Below, piece after piece: positions 17,666-26,664 of a stretch of 64,000 nt of DNA. The DNA lies in assembly GCF_012976305.1 (NCBI RefSeq), contig NZ_JABDSR010000002.1:178004-242003 (forward strand). Direction: 5' to 3'. Numbering within the stretch: the first letter of the stretch is position 1; each line of letters starts with the position of its first letter. Below the pieces are notes generated by a model. It saw only the letters and a program-made list of their open reading frames with translations. It ran no database searches and was not told the DNA's origin. The translations under genes and the position numbers were made by a program. The DNA comes from Peptoniphilus faecalis. GTDB lineage: Bacteria; Bacillota; Clostridia; Tissierellales; Peptoniphilaceae.

Positions 17666-18763
17666 ATGGAAAATTATTTAGCTGAGGAAATAAATGATGA
17701 CAAAATTGACTTTCAGGTTCTAAATGCCATTGCAGACTTAGTGCGAGTTTTAGATTATAACGAAAAAGTTGTCTTTGTAAATAAAGCTATGGAGGACTTG
17801 CTTGGGTATGACAGCGACAAAAAAGTTTGCATTCTGGGCGAAGATCTCTTTGACCCAGAGATAACTAGGCGTGCACTTTTAAGTGGCGAAGTTATTCAAA
17901 GGGAAGAAAATATTGGAAATATGATTTTTTCTGTAAAATGTTCACCAATTACCAATAAAAAGGGAGAAATCAAAGGCGTAGTTGAAGTTTTTAGAAATGT
18001 TACTATGGCAAGAAAGCTTCAAAGGGAAATTATCGAGAAAAATAGATTTATGACTAGCGAAACTGTGGCTGCATCACTTATTCAACAGAAAGTTTTGCCA
18101 GAAAAGGGATTTATAAAAAATCTAAAGGTAAATTATATTTACAAACCCTCCACTATTTTAAGTGGCGATATGTTTGATGTATTTGAAATTGACGATGAGA
18201 ATATAGCAGTCTATATAGCTGATTCCGTTGGTCACGGTTTTGCCTCATCTATGGTAACTATGTTTATAAAATCTGTGATAAGAACTTTAGATAAATTGAC
18301 ACTATTATCTCCTAAAAAAACTTTAACAGAACTTTGTACTAGGTTCACAAGTCTTAGACTTGAGATAGAAAATTATTTTACCTGTTTCTACGGAGTTTAC
18401 AACATAAAAAAGAAGAAAATTATTTTTTCTAATGCAGGCCACTTGCCGTTGCCGATAATGGTTCGTGACCGAGAATATATGAATTTAGAGTCTAGGGGAT
18501 ATCCAATTTCTAGATTTTTTGCAAAGCCAGATTATGAAGAAAAAGAGATAAAACTTTATTCAGGCGATTATATTTTATTTATGACAGATGGAGTTGTAGA
18601 GGCTAGAAACTCAAAAAAAGAATCCTTTGGCTACGATAGAATTTACAACATTATATTAGAAAATAATAAAGATGTGCTAGAAATTTTAAATAGTAAATTA
18701 GAGGAATTTAACGATGGAGAACAAACTGACGACATTTCCGTGTTACTTATAAATATTTGGTAA
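17666..18763 (+). CDS. PAS domain-PP2C (SpoIIE/RsbU-type) serine phosphatase
   Basis: A 365-residue cytosolic signalling protein. Residues about 15-120 form a PAS sensor (ADLVRVLDYNEKVVFVNKAM). A linker with the SLIQQKVLP sequence seen in RsbU-like proteins follows, then a PPM/SpoIIE phosphatase: LSGDMFDVFEIDDE, ADSVGHGFASSMV, FMTDGVVEARN and DDISVLL carry the metal-binding aspartates. Such enzymes dephosphorylate anti-anti-sigma proteins. No anti-sigma or sigma gene lies nearby, so its target must be elsewhere. ATG 17666 follows AGGTGG; upstream in-frame GTGs overlap that site. Its promoter sits in an inverted repeat. Confidence 0.88.
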   Translation: MENYLAEEINDDKIDFQVLNAIADLVRVLDYNEKVVFVNKAMEDLLGYDSDKKVCILGEDLFDPEITRRALLSGEVIQREENIGNMIFSVKCSPITNKKGEIKGVVEVFRNVTMARKLQREIIEKNRFMTSETVAASLIQQKVLPEKGFIKNLKVNYIYKPSTILSGDMFDVFEIDDENIAVYIADSVGHGFASSMVTMFIKSVIRTLDKLTLLSPKKTLTELCTRFTSLRLEIENYFTCFYGVYNIKKKKIIFSNAGHLPLPIMVRDREYMNLESRGYPISRFFAKPDYEEKEIKLYSGDYILFMTDGVVEARNSKKESFGYDRIYNIILENNKDVLEILNSKLEEFNDGEQTDDISVLLINIW

Positions 18764-18791
18764 AATTAAAAAAAGCTCACCAATTGATGAG

Positions 18792-20450
18792 CTAAAAATA
18801 TGAATCATATTCAGGCAAATTTTCTTTTAGAGAAATTTTTGCCTGATTTTTTATTGCAGTTGAAAGAAACATTGCCAAGGCTAAATAGAAAGTAGCTATA
18901 AACTTAAAAACAATTATTGAGCCTAAATTCTTAAAAATCAAATAAAATAAAAAGGCATTGAGTGCTATTGCAATCATGTTAAGTATTCCAAAAATAAACA
19001 CTGGGAAATTTCTCTTAACAGCATCTTGTGGATTTTCCCAATTGAGTTTAGGGTACTTTATCCCAAAGAAAATTCCAAAGCTTGAAGAAGCATAGGAACC
19101 CAATATGGCACCACACAGCATAGATAAAATATATAGTATATTAAATTTTGTAAGGTAGGATAAAAATATTATTATGGGAAGAGTTGATACAACTTGAAAA
19201 ATAGTTGAACCTAAAAGTCTTCCACTCACTTGATCTTCGTAGGCTATGGGAAGAGTCTGCATAATATAAATATTTTTGCCTTCACGAGTAATACTTGTTA
19301 AAGACAGTGGAGTCATAAAAGCTGCATAGAAAAATACTGTAAGCATAAAGGCAAAGAATAAATTAATTTTGTCAAAGCCATAAATTTCTATATTGTCGAA
19401 GAAGTTTTGAACAATACTTATATTTTCCCTTCTCTTAAAAAAAGGAAGTGATATAAAAAATGGAAGCATAAAGGAAGCAGATGCCAAATTAAAAAAGTAA
19501 ACAGGCGTCCTTAATACATTGACGACATCTTTTTTTGCCAGTGAAAGAACAATTGATGTATTTTTATTTTCTCTACTGTGCCAAACCCTTGAACTTTGCA
19601 CATTAGTTTTTAAAACTCCAGCAATCATTATCTTTGAAAGAGGGAAACTGAGTACATACAAAATTATTGCCATTGCAATAAGTATAAAAAAGCTTAAAGA
19701 AAAGGCAGGCAAATCACTCATTCCGTAAATTTTATTTAATAAATGAACTTGAGGGAAGAGGAGTTTTATAAAATGTACTAAATTATTTTCATTAAATATA
19801 CTTGAATTTTCTGATCTATTCATAATTTGTGGCAATAAGGTTACACAAATAATTATTATAGAACCAAGGGTTTGCAATAAATTTTTCAAACCGCCAATAC
19901 CTGCGAAAGCCCTCATAAATAAAATTAATAGAGTAGACAAAATTAAAATAGTAAAAATAATATTTGATAAATTCAAAAAGATAATTGAAAAAAATTTTAA
20001 AAAACTTAAATTCGCAAATCTTATTAAGGGAAATACCATTGGAACAAAAATTATAAAACTAATAACCAAGGAAGGAAGAGCAGAGCCCAAAATTTTTGAA
20101 AGATAAATATTATTTCGCCTAATTGGAAGGGGAAGAAGTATTTCCACATCTTTTGAATAATAAATTTTAGAAATAATATTTGCACTTGTAAAAATTAACA
20201 CTCCAATGGAAACAAATCCAAAAAATGCCATTAACACTGTACTTGACATGCCATTTTTAGCCATAGGTATTATAAAGGCGAGAATTAGCATTAAATATAG
20301 AAATCCAAGGTAGATAAATAGAATTGCAAGTCCAAATACTGACAAAGCTTTAAAAGATCCACCCCTTTTTGATGGCTTTTTAAGGGGAGCAATAAAATTC
20401 AAATAGAGATCTTTTTTTAAAAGAGTCTTTAATTCTAAAAATTTGTCCAT
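18792..20450 (-). CDS. ABC-2 type exporter permease (large, ABC_export-like)
   Basis: A 552-residue membrane protein with roughly 12 hydrophobic segments, encoded just after an ABC ATPase. It resembles the family of long putative ABC exporter permeases found in Firmicutes (FLELKTLLKKDLYL start, then repeated helix hairpins). ATG 20450 is preferred over the upstream frame start, which lies deep inside the ATPase gene; GGAGTGA precedes it and overlaps the ATPase stop. Substrate unknown. The two genes form one transcript. Confidence 0.82.
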   Translation of the reverse strand: MDKFLELKTLLKKDLYLNFIAPLKKPSKRGGSFKALSVFGLAILFIYLGFLYLMLILAFIIPMAKNGMSSTVLMAFFGFVSIGVLIFTSANIISKIYYSKDVEILLPLPIRRNNIYLSKILGSALPSLVISFIIFVPMVFPLIRFANLSFLKFFSIIFLNLSNIIFTILILSTLLILFMRAFAGIGGLKNLLQTLGSIIIICVTLLPQIMNRSENSSIFNENNLVHFIKLLFPQVHLLNKIYGMSDLPAFSLSFFILIAMAIILYVLSFPLSKIMIAGVLKTNVQSSRVWHSRENKNTSIVLSLAKKDVVNVLRTPVYFFNLASASFMLPFFISLPFFKRRENISIVQNFFDNIEIYGFDKINLFFAFMLTVFFYAAFMTPLSLTSITREGKNIYIMQTLPIAYEDQVSGRLLGSTIFQVVSTLPIIIFLSYLTKFNILYILSMLCGAILGSYASSSFGIFFGIKYPKLNWENPQDAVKRNFPVFIFGILNMIAIALNAFLFYLIFKNLGSIIVFKFIATFYLALAMFLSTAIKNQAKISLKENLPEYDSYF

Positions 20451-20454
20451 AAAA

Positions 20455-21171
20455 TCACTCCGTAAGTTCCAAAAATATTTTTTCAAGACTTCCACTATCC
20501 TTTGCAGAAGCCCTAATCTCTTCGAGAGTTCCCTTTGCAATTAATTTGCCCTTGTTGATAATTGCGATTTCGTCGCACATTTTTTCTGCAACTTCCATGA
20601 CATGAGTGGAGAAGAAAACTGTGCCGCCCCTTTCTGCAAATTCTCTCATAATATTTTTTAGTCTAAAGGAACTTTTTGCGTCAAGTCCCACCATGGGCTC
20701 GTCTAAAATTAAAAGTTTTGGCTCGTGAATAAGTGCGCCAATTAAAACTATTTTTTGCTTCATTCCATGTGAGAGAGCGGAAATTGTCGCATCTAAATTT
20801 TCTTCCATCTCAAAAATTTCTGCGTATTTTTTTATGTTTTCATTTCGCTTTTCTAAACTAAGTTTAAAGACATCGGCGATAAAATTTATATACTGCCTCG
20901 CAGTCATATTGTCGTAGATGTCAGGATTGTCTGGAACATAGGCAAATTTTTTCTTTGCCTCAATTGGGTCATCTAAAGTGTCGACACCATCAATTTTAAT
21001 TTTTCCTTGGTCCTGTCTTAACATGCCAACTATCATTTTAATTGTAGTAGTTTTGCCTGCACCATTGGGGCCTAAGAAACCATAGACAACACCATTGGGC
21101 ACCTCTAAGTTTAGATCATCAACTGCAATCTTTGTTGCAAAAAATTTCTTTAAACTTTCTATTTTAATCAT
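20455..21171 (-). CDS. ABC transporter ATP-binding protein
   Basis: A 238-residue ATPase: Walker [10 protein letters not shown] (34-42), signature LSHGMKQK (133-140), Walker B LLILDEPMVGLD (Asp157, Glu158) and the H-loop in FFSTHVMEV. The LSHGM variant is common in ABC-2 type exporters. It energises the membrane protein encoded four bases downstream. Ribosome site AAGGAGG. Confidence 0.93.
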   Translation of the reverse strand: MIKIESLKKFFATKIAVDDLNLEVPNGVVYGFLGPNGAGKTTTIKMIVGMLRQDQGKIKIDGVDTLDDPIEAKKKFAYVPDNPDIYDNMTARQYINFIADVFKLSLEKRNENIKKYAEIFEMEENLDATISALSHGMKQKIVLIGALIHEPKLLILDEPMVGLDAKSSFRLKNIMREFAERGGTVFFSTHVMEVAEKMCDEIAIINKGKLIAKGTLEEIRASAKDSGSLEKIFLELTE

Positions 21172-21223
21172 ATTGCCTCCTTGCTTTTATATCTTCAAAA
21201 ATTTAAACTCCAAATTCAAATTA

Positions 21224-21252
21224 ATATTATAATAAATTCAAGGCAACGTCAA
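21224..21252 (-). promoter_or_regulatory. Predicted promoter of the ABC exporter pair
   Basis: On the minus strand, TTGACG (21247-21252) with TAATAT 17 nt downstream (21224-21229). Rest of 21172-21473: AT-rich, no other gene or structure seen. Confidence 0.45.
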
Positions 21253-21473
21253 CTCTATTTTGAAAATATTCTAAATAGTCCTGTAAAATAATTTATAGAA
21301 TAATGAAAATTTTATGAATACATCAATATATTTTTAAAATAACTGAAAGCTCCTATATATAAACGATAAATATAAATGGAGAACTTGACTTTAGTTAGTT
21401 TTCTTGATTTTCTAATAAAGAAAAAATGAATTGCATAAAAACTTTTATGTTGATGATGGAGGGCTATGTTTAA

Positions 21474-21677
21474 TTGAATAAAAAAGAAAAAAGTATTAGA
21501 ATATTAAAACTTTTATTATTAGCTAATATATTGAGAATACCCTTAGCATTTATAAAAAGGGCTATAGAAATTAAAATACATTCTCCTTTATTTACGGGGA
21601 TAAGCTCATCCTTAATAATAACAATAAATATAATAGTAATTTTAATTGCTGTTATTACGGCATTTGCAGAAGACTAA
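21474..21677 (+). CDS. Small two-helix membrane protein
   Basis: A 67-residue frame with a TTG start nine bases after GGAGGG (21459-21464), and a strong terminator right after its stop; these support a real gene. It has a basic N-terminus (MNKKEKSIRILK) and two hydrophobic helices (about 12-28 and 43-64). No family recognised. Confidence 0.5.
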   Translation: MNKKEKSIRILKLLLLANILRIPLAFIKRAIEIKIHSPLFTGISSSLIITINIIVILIAVITAFAED

Positions 21678-21683
21678 TATATA

Positions 21684-21724
21684 AAAAAGAGTACAAGTAA
21701 TTTTGCGACTTGTACTCTTTTTTG
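21684..21724. terminator. Strong terminator, bidirectional
   Basis: Stem AAAAGAGTACAAGT / ACTTGTACTCTTTT with A-run before and T-run after. Lies between the small membrane protein gene and livF, which converge. Confidence 0.93.
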
Positions 21725-21757
21725 ATATTTATTTTATTAAAAAGTTAATGTTAGTTA

Positions 21758-22465
21758 TTAAGCACCAAGGTAAGCTGCCTTTACAATAGGATCACTTAAA
21801 AGTTTCTTTGCAGATCCGCTCTTGACAATTTTTCCAGTCTCAAGGACATAGGCTCTATCAGAAATTTTAAGAGCTAGGTTTGCATTTTGTTCCACTAATA
21901 GAACTGTTACTCCAATCTCTTTGAAATTTTTTATTACATCAAAAATCTTTTCAACAAAGAGAGGAGACAGTCCCATAGAAGGTTCATCCAATAAAATTAA
22001 TTTTGGTCTAGTCATCATGGCACGACCCATGGCAAGCATTTGTTGCTCGCCACCAGAAAGTGTGCCTGCTCTTTGATTTTTTCTTTCTTCAAGAATTGGA
22101 AATCTTTCGTAAATAACTTTTAAAATATCTTCGTCGCTTTCCCGTGGATTTTTCACAGCAAAGGCACCAAGCTTTAAATTATCTAAAACAGATAAATCTG
22201 TGAAGACTCTTCGACCTTCAGGCACTTGTGCAATTCCCATTTTGGTAATTTCATGAGCCTTTGCCTTAGTAATATCTTTGTCTAAAAATCTAAGCACACC
22301 ACTTTTTTTGGGGATCAATGCCGATATACTTTGAAGAGTGGAAGTTTTTCCAGCACCATTGGCGCCGATTAAGCAAACTATTTCACCTTCCTTTACTTCA
22401 AAACTTACGCCCTTTAGTGCGTGTATATTTCCATAAAATACATTTAAATCTTTTACATTAAGCAT
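21758..22465 (-). CDS. livF: Branched-chain amino acid ABC transporter ATPase LivF
   Basis: A 235-residue cytoplasmic ATPase of the HAAT (Liv) family: Walker A GANGAGKTS, signature LSGGEQQMLAMGRAMM, Walker B LILLDEPSMGLSP. ATG 22465 follows GGAGG with five bases between; the longer frame begins at a TTG inside that site. The start overlaps the 3' end of livG by eight bases. Last gene of livJ-H-M-G-F. Confidence 0.95.
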   Translation of the reverse strand: MLNVKDLNVFYGNIHALKGVSFEVKEGEIVCLIGANGAGKTSTLQSISALIPKKSGVLRFLDKDITKAKAHEITKMGIAQVPEGRRVFTDLSVLDNLKLGAFAVKNPRESDEDILKVIYERFPILEERKNQRAGTLSGGEQQMLAMGRAMMTRPKLILLDEPSMGLSPLFVEKIFDVIKNFKEIGVTVLLVEQNANLALKISDRAYVLETGKIVKSGSAKKLLSDPIVKAAYLGA

Positions 22466-23228
22466 TGCTACCTCCAAGATAAGCTTCTATAACTCTAGGA
22501 TCATTTATAACATTGCGAGGGAGACCTTGAGTTAGCATCCTTCCATAATTTAACACAGCAATCCTTTCACAAATGCCAAGTACAAGTTTCATATCATGTT
22601 CAATCAATAAAATTGTAATATTAAATTTGTCACGAATAAGTCTAATTGTCTCCATAAGCTCTTCTGTCTCTTGAGGATTCATTCCGGCGGCAGGTTCATC
22701 TAAGAGAAGAAGTTTTGGATTAGATGCCATGGCACGGGCGATTTCTAATTTTCGTTGATCGCCATAGGACAAAGTATTGGCAGAGAAATTTTTAAACCTA
22801 TCTAAATTAAAAATTTTCAAAAATTCCATGGCACGAGTGATGCCTTCGTACTCTTCTCTCCAGAATTTTTTTGTCCTAAACATTCCATCTAATAATCCAT
22901 ATTTTATTTCATCATTTTGAGCAACACGAACATTGTCAAGGACAGACATATAGCCAAAGAGCCTTATGTTTTGAAAAGTTCTTGATATTCCCTTTTTCAC
23001 AAGTTTGTGAGGTTGAAGACCATTTATTCCTTCGCCCTTTAAAAGGATTTCACCTTCAGTGGGAGAATAAACGCCTGTTATCATATTAAATACAGTAGTC
23101 TTGCCAGCACCATTAGGTCCAATTAGTCCAAAGAGCTCGCCTTCATTTATTTCCAAATTAAAATCGTCAACAGCTTTAAGGCCGCCAAAATTTATTCCAA
23201 CATTATTTAATTTCAAAACAGAAGTCAT
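22458..23228 (-). CDS. livG: Branched-chain amino acid ABC transporter ATPase LivG
   Basis: A 256-residue ATPase with Walker [10 protein letters not shown], signature [16 protein letters not shown], Walker [14 protein letters not shown] and the long [13 protein letters not shown] insertion typical of LivG. Stop of livM and start of livG share TAATG. Pairs with LivF to drive LivHM. Confidence 0.95.
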   Translation of the reverse strand: MTSVLKLNNVGINFGGLKAVDDFNLEINEGELFGLIGPNGAGKTTVFNMITGVYSPTEGEILLKGEGINGLQPHKLVKKGISRTFQNIRLFGYMSVLDNVRVAQNDEIKYGLLDGMFRTKKFWREEYEGITRAMEFLKIFNLDRFKNFSANTLSYGDQRKLEIARAMASNPKLLLLDEPAAGMNPQETEELMETIRLIRDKFNITILLIEHDMKLVLGICERIAVLNYGRMLTQGLPRNVINDPRVIEAYLGGSNA

Positions 23229-24208
23229 TAGTCCTCACTCCCTTCATAGTGTTTATCTATCTTTAATAATTTGTAAACGAGTCCAGTAAGGGTAAATTCT
23301 TTTCTTCCAAGTAAGCCATTAGGTCTAAATATCATGACAATAATTAAAGCTAGAGAATAGAAAATCATTCTGTACTCTGCAAACTGACGAAGAAATTCTG
23401 GAATTATAGTTAGAACTATTGCAGAAAAAATTGCACCAGTAAAGGAACCCATACCACCAAGGACAACCATTACCAAGATGTCAAAACTTCTATTGTAGTC
23501 AAAAACTTTTGCACCAATTACACCTATGTTGTGAGCATACATTGAACCAGCAATACCCGCAAAGAAAGCAGATAGTGCAAAGGCATAGGTTTTAAAATAA
23601 GTTATATTTATACCAGAAGATTCAGCTGCAATTTCATCGTCACGAATAGATAAAATTGCTCGACCATGTTTTGATGTCATAGTGCTAAACATTATAGCAA
23701 CAGAAATTATTGTAATTATATAAATAACTAAGAAGTTTTGCATAACGGGAATGCCAGATAAACCTTGTGCACCACCAGTGAATCCAAAGTATTCAATTAA
23801 AACCCTTATTATTTCACCAAAGGCTAAAGTTACAATGGCTAGGTAGTCGCCCTTTAATCTAAGGGCAGGAATGCCAATTAAAATTCCAATGATAGATGCA
23901 AAAATTCCACCTAAAAGCATTCCCATGATATAACCACCAAGTCCTGGTATAATTCCAGCTTTTGTAAAAAGGGCAGCAGTATAAGCACCTATTGACATAA
24001 AACCTGCGTGCCCCAAAGTTATTTGTCCAAGGTTTCCCACGGTGATGTTAAGAGAAACGGCGAGGACTATATTTATTAAGACAAGTCTTAAAACACTCAT
24101 GGCATATCTATTTAAGATGCCGACATAATTTAGACCAATAACTATAAAATAAAATAGTGCAAGAAGTATTACACTTAAAACCATTATTCCCTTTTTTTCT
24201 CTAGTCAT
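23228..24208 (-). CDS. livM: Branched-chain amino acid ABC permease LivM
   Basis: A 326-residue permease with about ten helices; [23 protein letters not shown] and GLSGIP are LivM family signatures. Start and stop overlap its neighbours by TAATG at both ends. Forms the membrane channel with LivH. Confidence 0.94.
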   Translation of the reverse strand: MTREKKGIMVLSVILLALFYFIVIGLNYVGILNRYAMSVLRLVLINIVLAVSLNITVGNLGQITLGHAGFMSIGAYTAALFTKAGIIPGLGGYIMGMLLGGIFASIIGILIGIPALRLKGDYLAIVTLAFGEIIRVLIEYFGFTGGAQGLSGIPVMQNFLVIYIITIISVAIMFSTMTSKHGRAILSIRDDEIAAESSGINITYFKTYAFALSAFFAGIAGSMYAHNIGVIGAKVFDYNRSFDILVMVVLGGMGSFTGAIFSAIVLTIIPEFLRQFAEYRMIFYSLALIIVMIFRPNGLLGRKEFTLTGLVYKLLKIDKHYEGSED

Positions 24209-25095
24209 TATACTTTCTCCTTTTGATTCTTGCCAAGTAAGCCATTAGGTTTAACAAGTAACACTACAATTAAAAGACCAAAGACAATTGCATCAGCAAG
24301 TTTTGAAGAAACATAGGCCTTTATAAGAGCTTCCACAATTCCAATGATGATTCCACCAATAACGGCACCGGGAATAAGACCAATGCCGCCAATGACTGCG
24401 GCAGTAAAGGCTTTTATGCCTAACATAGATCCCATTAAAGGATAAACTTGTGGGTAGGCACTGATGTATAAAACAGAGGCCACTCCAGCAAGGGCAGATC
24501 CAATTGCAAAAGTAAGGGACAGTATAGTGTCAACATTAATTCCCACAAGACTTGCAGCACCATAATCTTCACTAGTGGCAATCATAGCCTTGCCATATTT
24601 TGTATTTTTCATAAATAATTGCAAAACAACAGTGAGTATGGCTGTGATAATAATAGTTACATAAGTAGAAGGAGCAATGTTTATTTCTCCAATATTAATA
24701 ATACCTGATTTAAAAATTGGAGGAACAGATTTTGCACCTGCACCAAAAATTTTCATAAAAGAATTTTGTAATAGTAAACTCACGCCAATAGCAGTGATTA
24801 AATTTGCAATTCTAGGACTATTTCTAAGCGGTTTATAGGCAAGCCTTTCTATTAATACGCCAACAACAATGCAGACTAATATTGATGGAATAATAGCAAG
24901 ATAAAAGGGAAGACCAGCACTTAGAAGAAGACCAGAGATAGCATAGATAGCAGTATAAGATCCAATCATTATAATTTCGCCGTGAGCAAAATTTATAAGT
25001 TGAGCAATGCCATATACCATTGTGTAGCCAAGCGCAACAAGAGCATATACAGAACCTAAACTAAGTCCATTTAATAGTTGATTTATAAAACTCAT
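24208..25095 (-). CDS. livH: Branched-chain amino acid ABC permease LivH
   Basis: A 295-residue permease: LNGLSLGSVYALVALGYTMV and LINFAHGEIIMIGSY are diagnostic of LivH. Ribosome site AAGGAGG. It begins after a weak terminator behind livJ, so it is probably expressed below livJ level. Confidence 0.94.
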   Translation of the reverse strand: MSFINQLLNGLSLGSVYALVALGYTMVYGIAQLINFAHGEIIMIGSYTAIYAISGLLLSAGLPFYLAIIPSILVCIVVGVLIERLAYKPLRNSPRIANLITAIGVSLLLQNSFMKIFGAGAKSVPPIFKSGIINIGEINIAPSTYVTIIITAILTVVLQLFMKNTKYGKAMIATSEDYGAASLVGINVDTILSLTFAIGSALAGVASVLYISAYPQVYPLMGSMLGIKAFTAAVIGGIGLIPGAVIGGIIIGIVEALIKAYVSSKLADAIVFGLLIVVLLVKPNGLLGKNQKEKV

Positions 25096-25122
25096 AGAGC
25101 CTCCTTAAAAATTAATAAAAAA

Positions 25123-25143
25123 GACAAGCATAAGCTTGCCTTT
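25123..25143 (-). terminator. Intra-operon attenuator between livJ and livH
   Basis: On the minus strand GGCAAGC-TTAT-GCTTGTC (one G-U pair) followed by a T-run. Its position between binding protein and permease genes fits partial termination that keeps binding protein in excess. Confidence 0.7.
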
Positions 25144-25150
25144 GCTTTTA

Positions 25151-26311
25151 TTATTCAGCTGAAACTAAACTGTTAAAAGTATATGAGCCGTCCTTAATTT
25201 CTATAATAGTTGCAGATTTTACAGGGTTGTTGTTTTCACCAAACCTCAAATCTCCAGTAACGCCACTAACTTCTACAGACTTTAGAGCCTTAACTATTTC
25301 AGCAAAGTCCATAGAAGCGGACTTTTCTATTGCCTCTTTATAAATATAAACTGTGTCATATCCAAGAGCAGAGAATGCAGAAGGATCTTCATTATATTTT
25401 TCCTTGTAAGCATTTACAAAGTTTTGAACCTTTTCGCTAGTATCGTGAACTGAGTAGTGATTAGTGAAGTAAACACCATTTAATAAGTCTTTTGAACCTT
25501 CGTCAATAACAGCAAGCACTCCATCCCATCCATCAGGACCAATAATTTTAGACTCAATGCCAAGGTCTCTAGCTTGCTTAATAATTGAAACATCTTTTTC
25601 GTAGTATTCAGGCACTATAATTACATCAGGTTTTTCTTTATCAATATTTGTAAGTTGAACCTTGAAGTCAACATCACTATCGCCATAACCTTCATCAGCA
25701 ACAACCTCAAGTCCCTTAGATTTTGCTTGCTCAATGAAAGCATCAGCAACACCATTAGAGTAATCGTTAGAAGTATTTCTAAGGATTGCAACTGTCTTTG
25801 CCTTCAAGTTGTCACAAGCAAAGTTTGCTAAAATTTTTCCTTGAAGAGGATCAGTAAAGCAAGTTCTAAAAACATTGTCTTTATTTTCTGTTATAGGAGC
25901 ACTAGTTCCTGTTGGAGTAATTATAGGAATTCCATCTTGAGAAGAGTTTTCTGCAACTGCAAGGGAAGGTTTCGAAGTAATAGCGCCGATGATGACATTA
26001 TTACCACCTTCAACTAATTTGTTGTAAACAGTAACTGCTTCAGTTGGATCACCCTTGTCGTCTTCAGAGAGGTATTCAATTTGTTTTCCGCCAATACCGC
26101 CAGCTGCATTTATTTCCTCCACTGCCAGCTTAACACCTTTGTCAGCAGAATTACCATAGACAGCAGCAGAACCAGTCTTTGGAATAATTCCTCCAATTTT
26201 AATAACATCTCCATTGTCGGGAGCAGTAGAAGTCTTTTCAGCTCCGCCTCCACAGGCTGTAAGTAATGCAGCAAGTGAAAGGACACATAATATTTTTTTC
26301 ATCGTCGTCAT
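25151..26311 (-). CDS. livJ: Branched-chain amino acid-binding lipoprotein
   Basis: A 386-residue periplasmic-binding-protein-like lipoprotein. A signal peptide ends in the lipobox LLTAC (Cys20 from the first ATG), followed by a Gly/Ser/Thr linker, then the Leu/Ile/Val-binding fold starting IKIGGIIPKTGSAAVYGNSA. Two ATGs nine bases apart (26311, 26302) are possible; the upstream one has the better-spaced GAAGG. It captures the substrate for LivHMGF on the outer face of the membrane. Actual ligand may be Leu/Ile/Val or another amino acid. Confidence 0.93.
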   Translation of the reverse strand: MTTMKKILCVLSLAALLTACGGGAEKTSTAPDNGDVIKIGGIIPKTGSAAVYGNSADKGVKLAVEEINAAGGIGGKQIEYLSEDDKGDPTEAVTVYNKLVEGGNNVIIGAITSKPSLAVAENSSQDGIPIITPTGTSAPITENKDNVFRTCFTDPLQGKILANFACDNLKAKTVAILRNTSNDYSNGVADAFIEQAKSKGLEVVADEGYGDSDVDFKVQLTNIDKEKPDVIIVPEYYEKDVSIIKQARDLGIESKIIGPDGWDGVLAVIDEGSKDLLNGVYFTNHYSVHDTSEKVQNFVNAYKEKYNEDPSAFSALGYDTVYIYKEAIEKSASMDFAEIVKALKSVEVSGVTGDLRFGENNNPVKSATIIEIKDGSYTFNSLVSAE

Positions 26312-26397
26312 CTTTCTTACCTACCTTCTTAAAAAATTTTCATCTCAACTAATAAGTGTTTAACATATATCAACTGTTTAATTAAGATATTTTTTTT

Positions 26398-26425
26398 ATT
26401 ATAACAATTTATGCAAAAAGGTCAA
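26398..26425 (-). promoter_or_regulatory. Predicted liv operon promoter
   Basis: On the minus strand TTGACC (26420-26425), 16-nt spacer, perfect TATAAT (26398-26403), about 85 nt upstream of livJ. Confidence 0.75.
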
Positions 26426-26664
26426 TAGAAAAAGATAAATTTATTGTAAATTAATACATTTTTAGTTATCTAATCATATTATCAGCTTAAACAAAATTTA
26501 AGATTTGAAATTAATTGTCTATAGATTTTATTTAAGTAATGTTACAAATATATTAAATTTATTAAAATTTCATAAAGTGCTAAAACTTTTTGTTGATATT
26601 GGGTATAATAGCACTAAAGAAAATGTTTTTATATCATTTAATTTTATAACGAGGAGGAGAGTTT
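26426..26664. other. Intergenic region between liv and the SLH protein gene
   Basis: AT-rich. A TATAAT at 26604-26609 lies at a suitable distance for the SLH gene but has no clear -35. AGGAGGAGA just before 26665 is its ribosome site. A 60-codon frame at 26505-26687 overlaps the gene start and is judged chance. Confidence 0.5.
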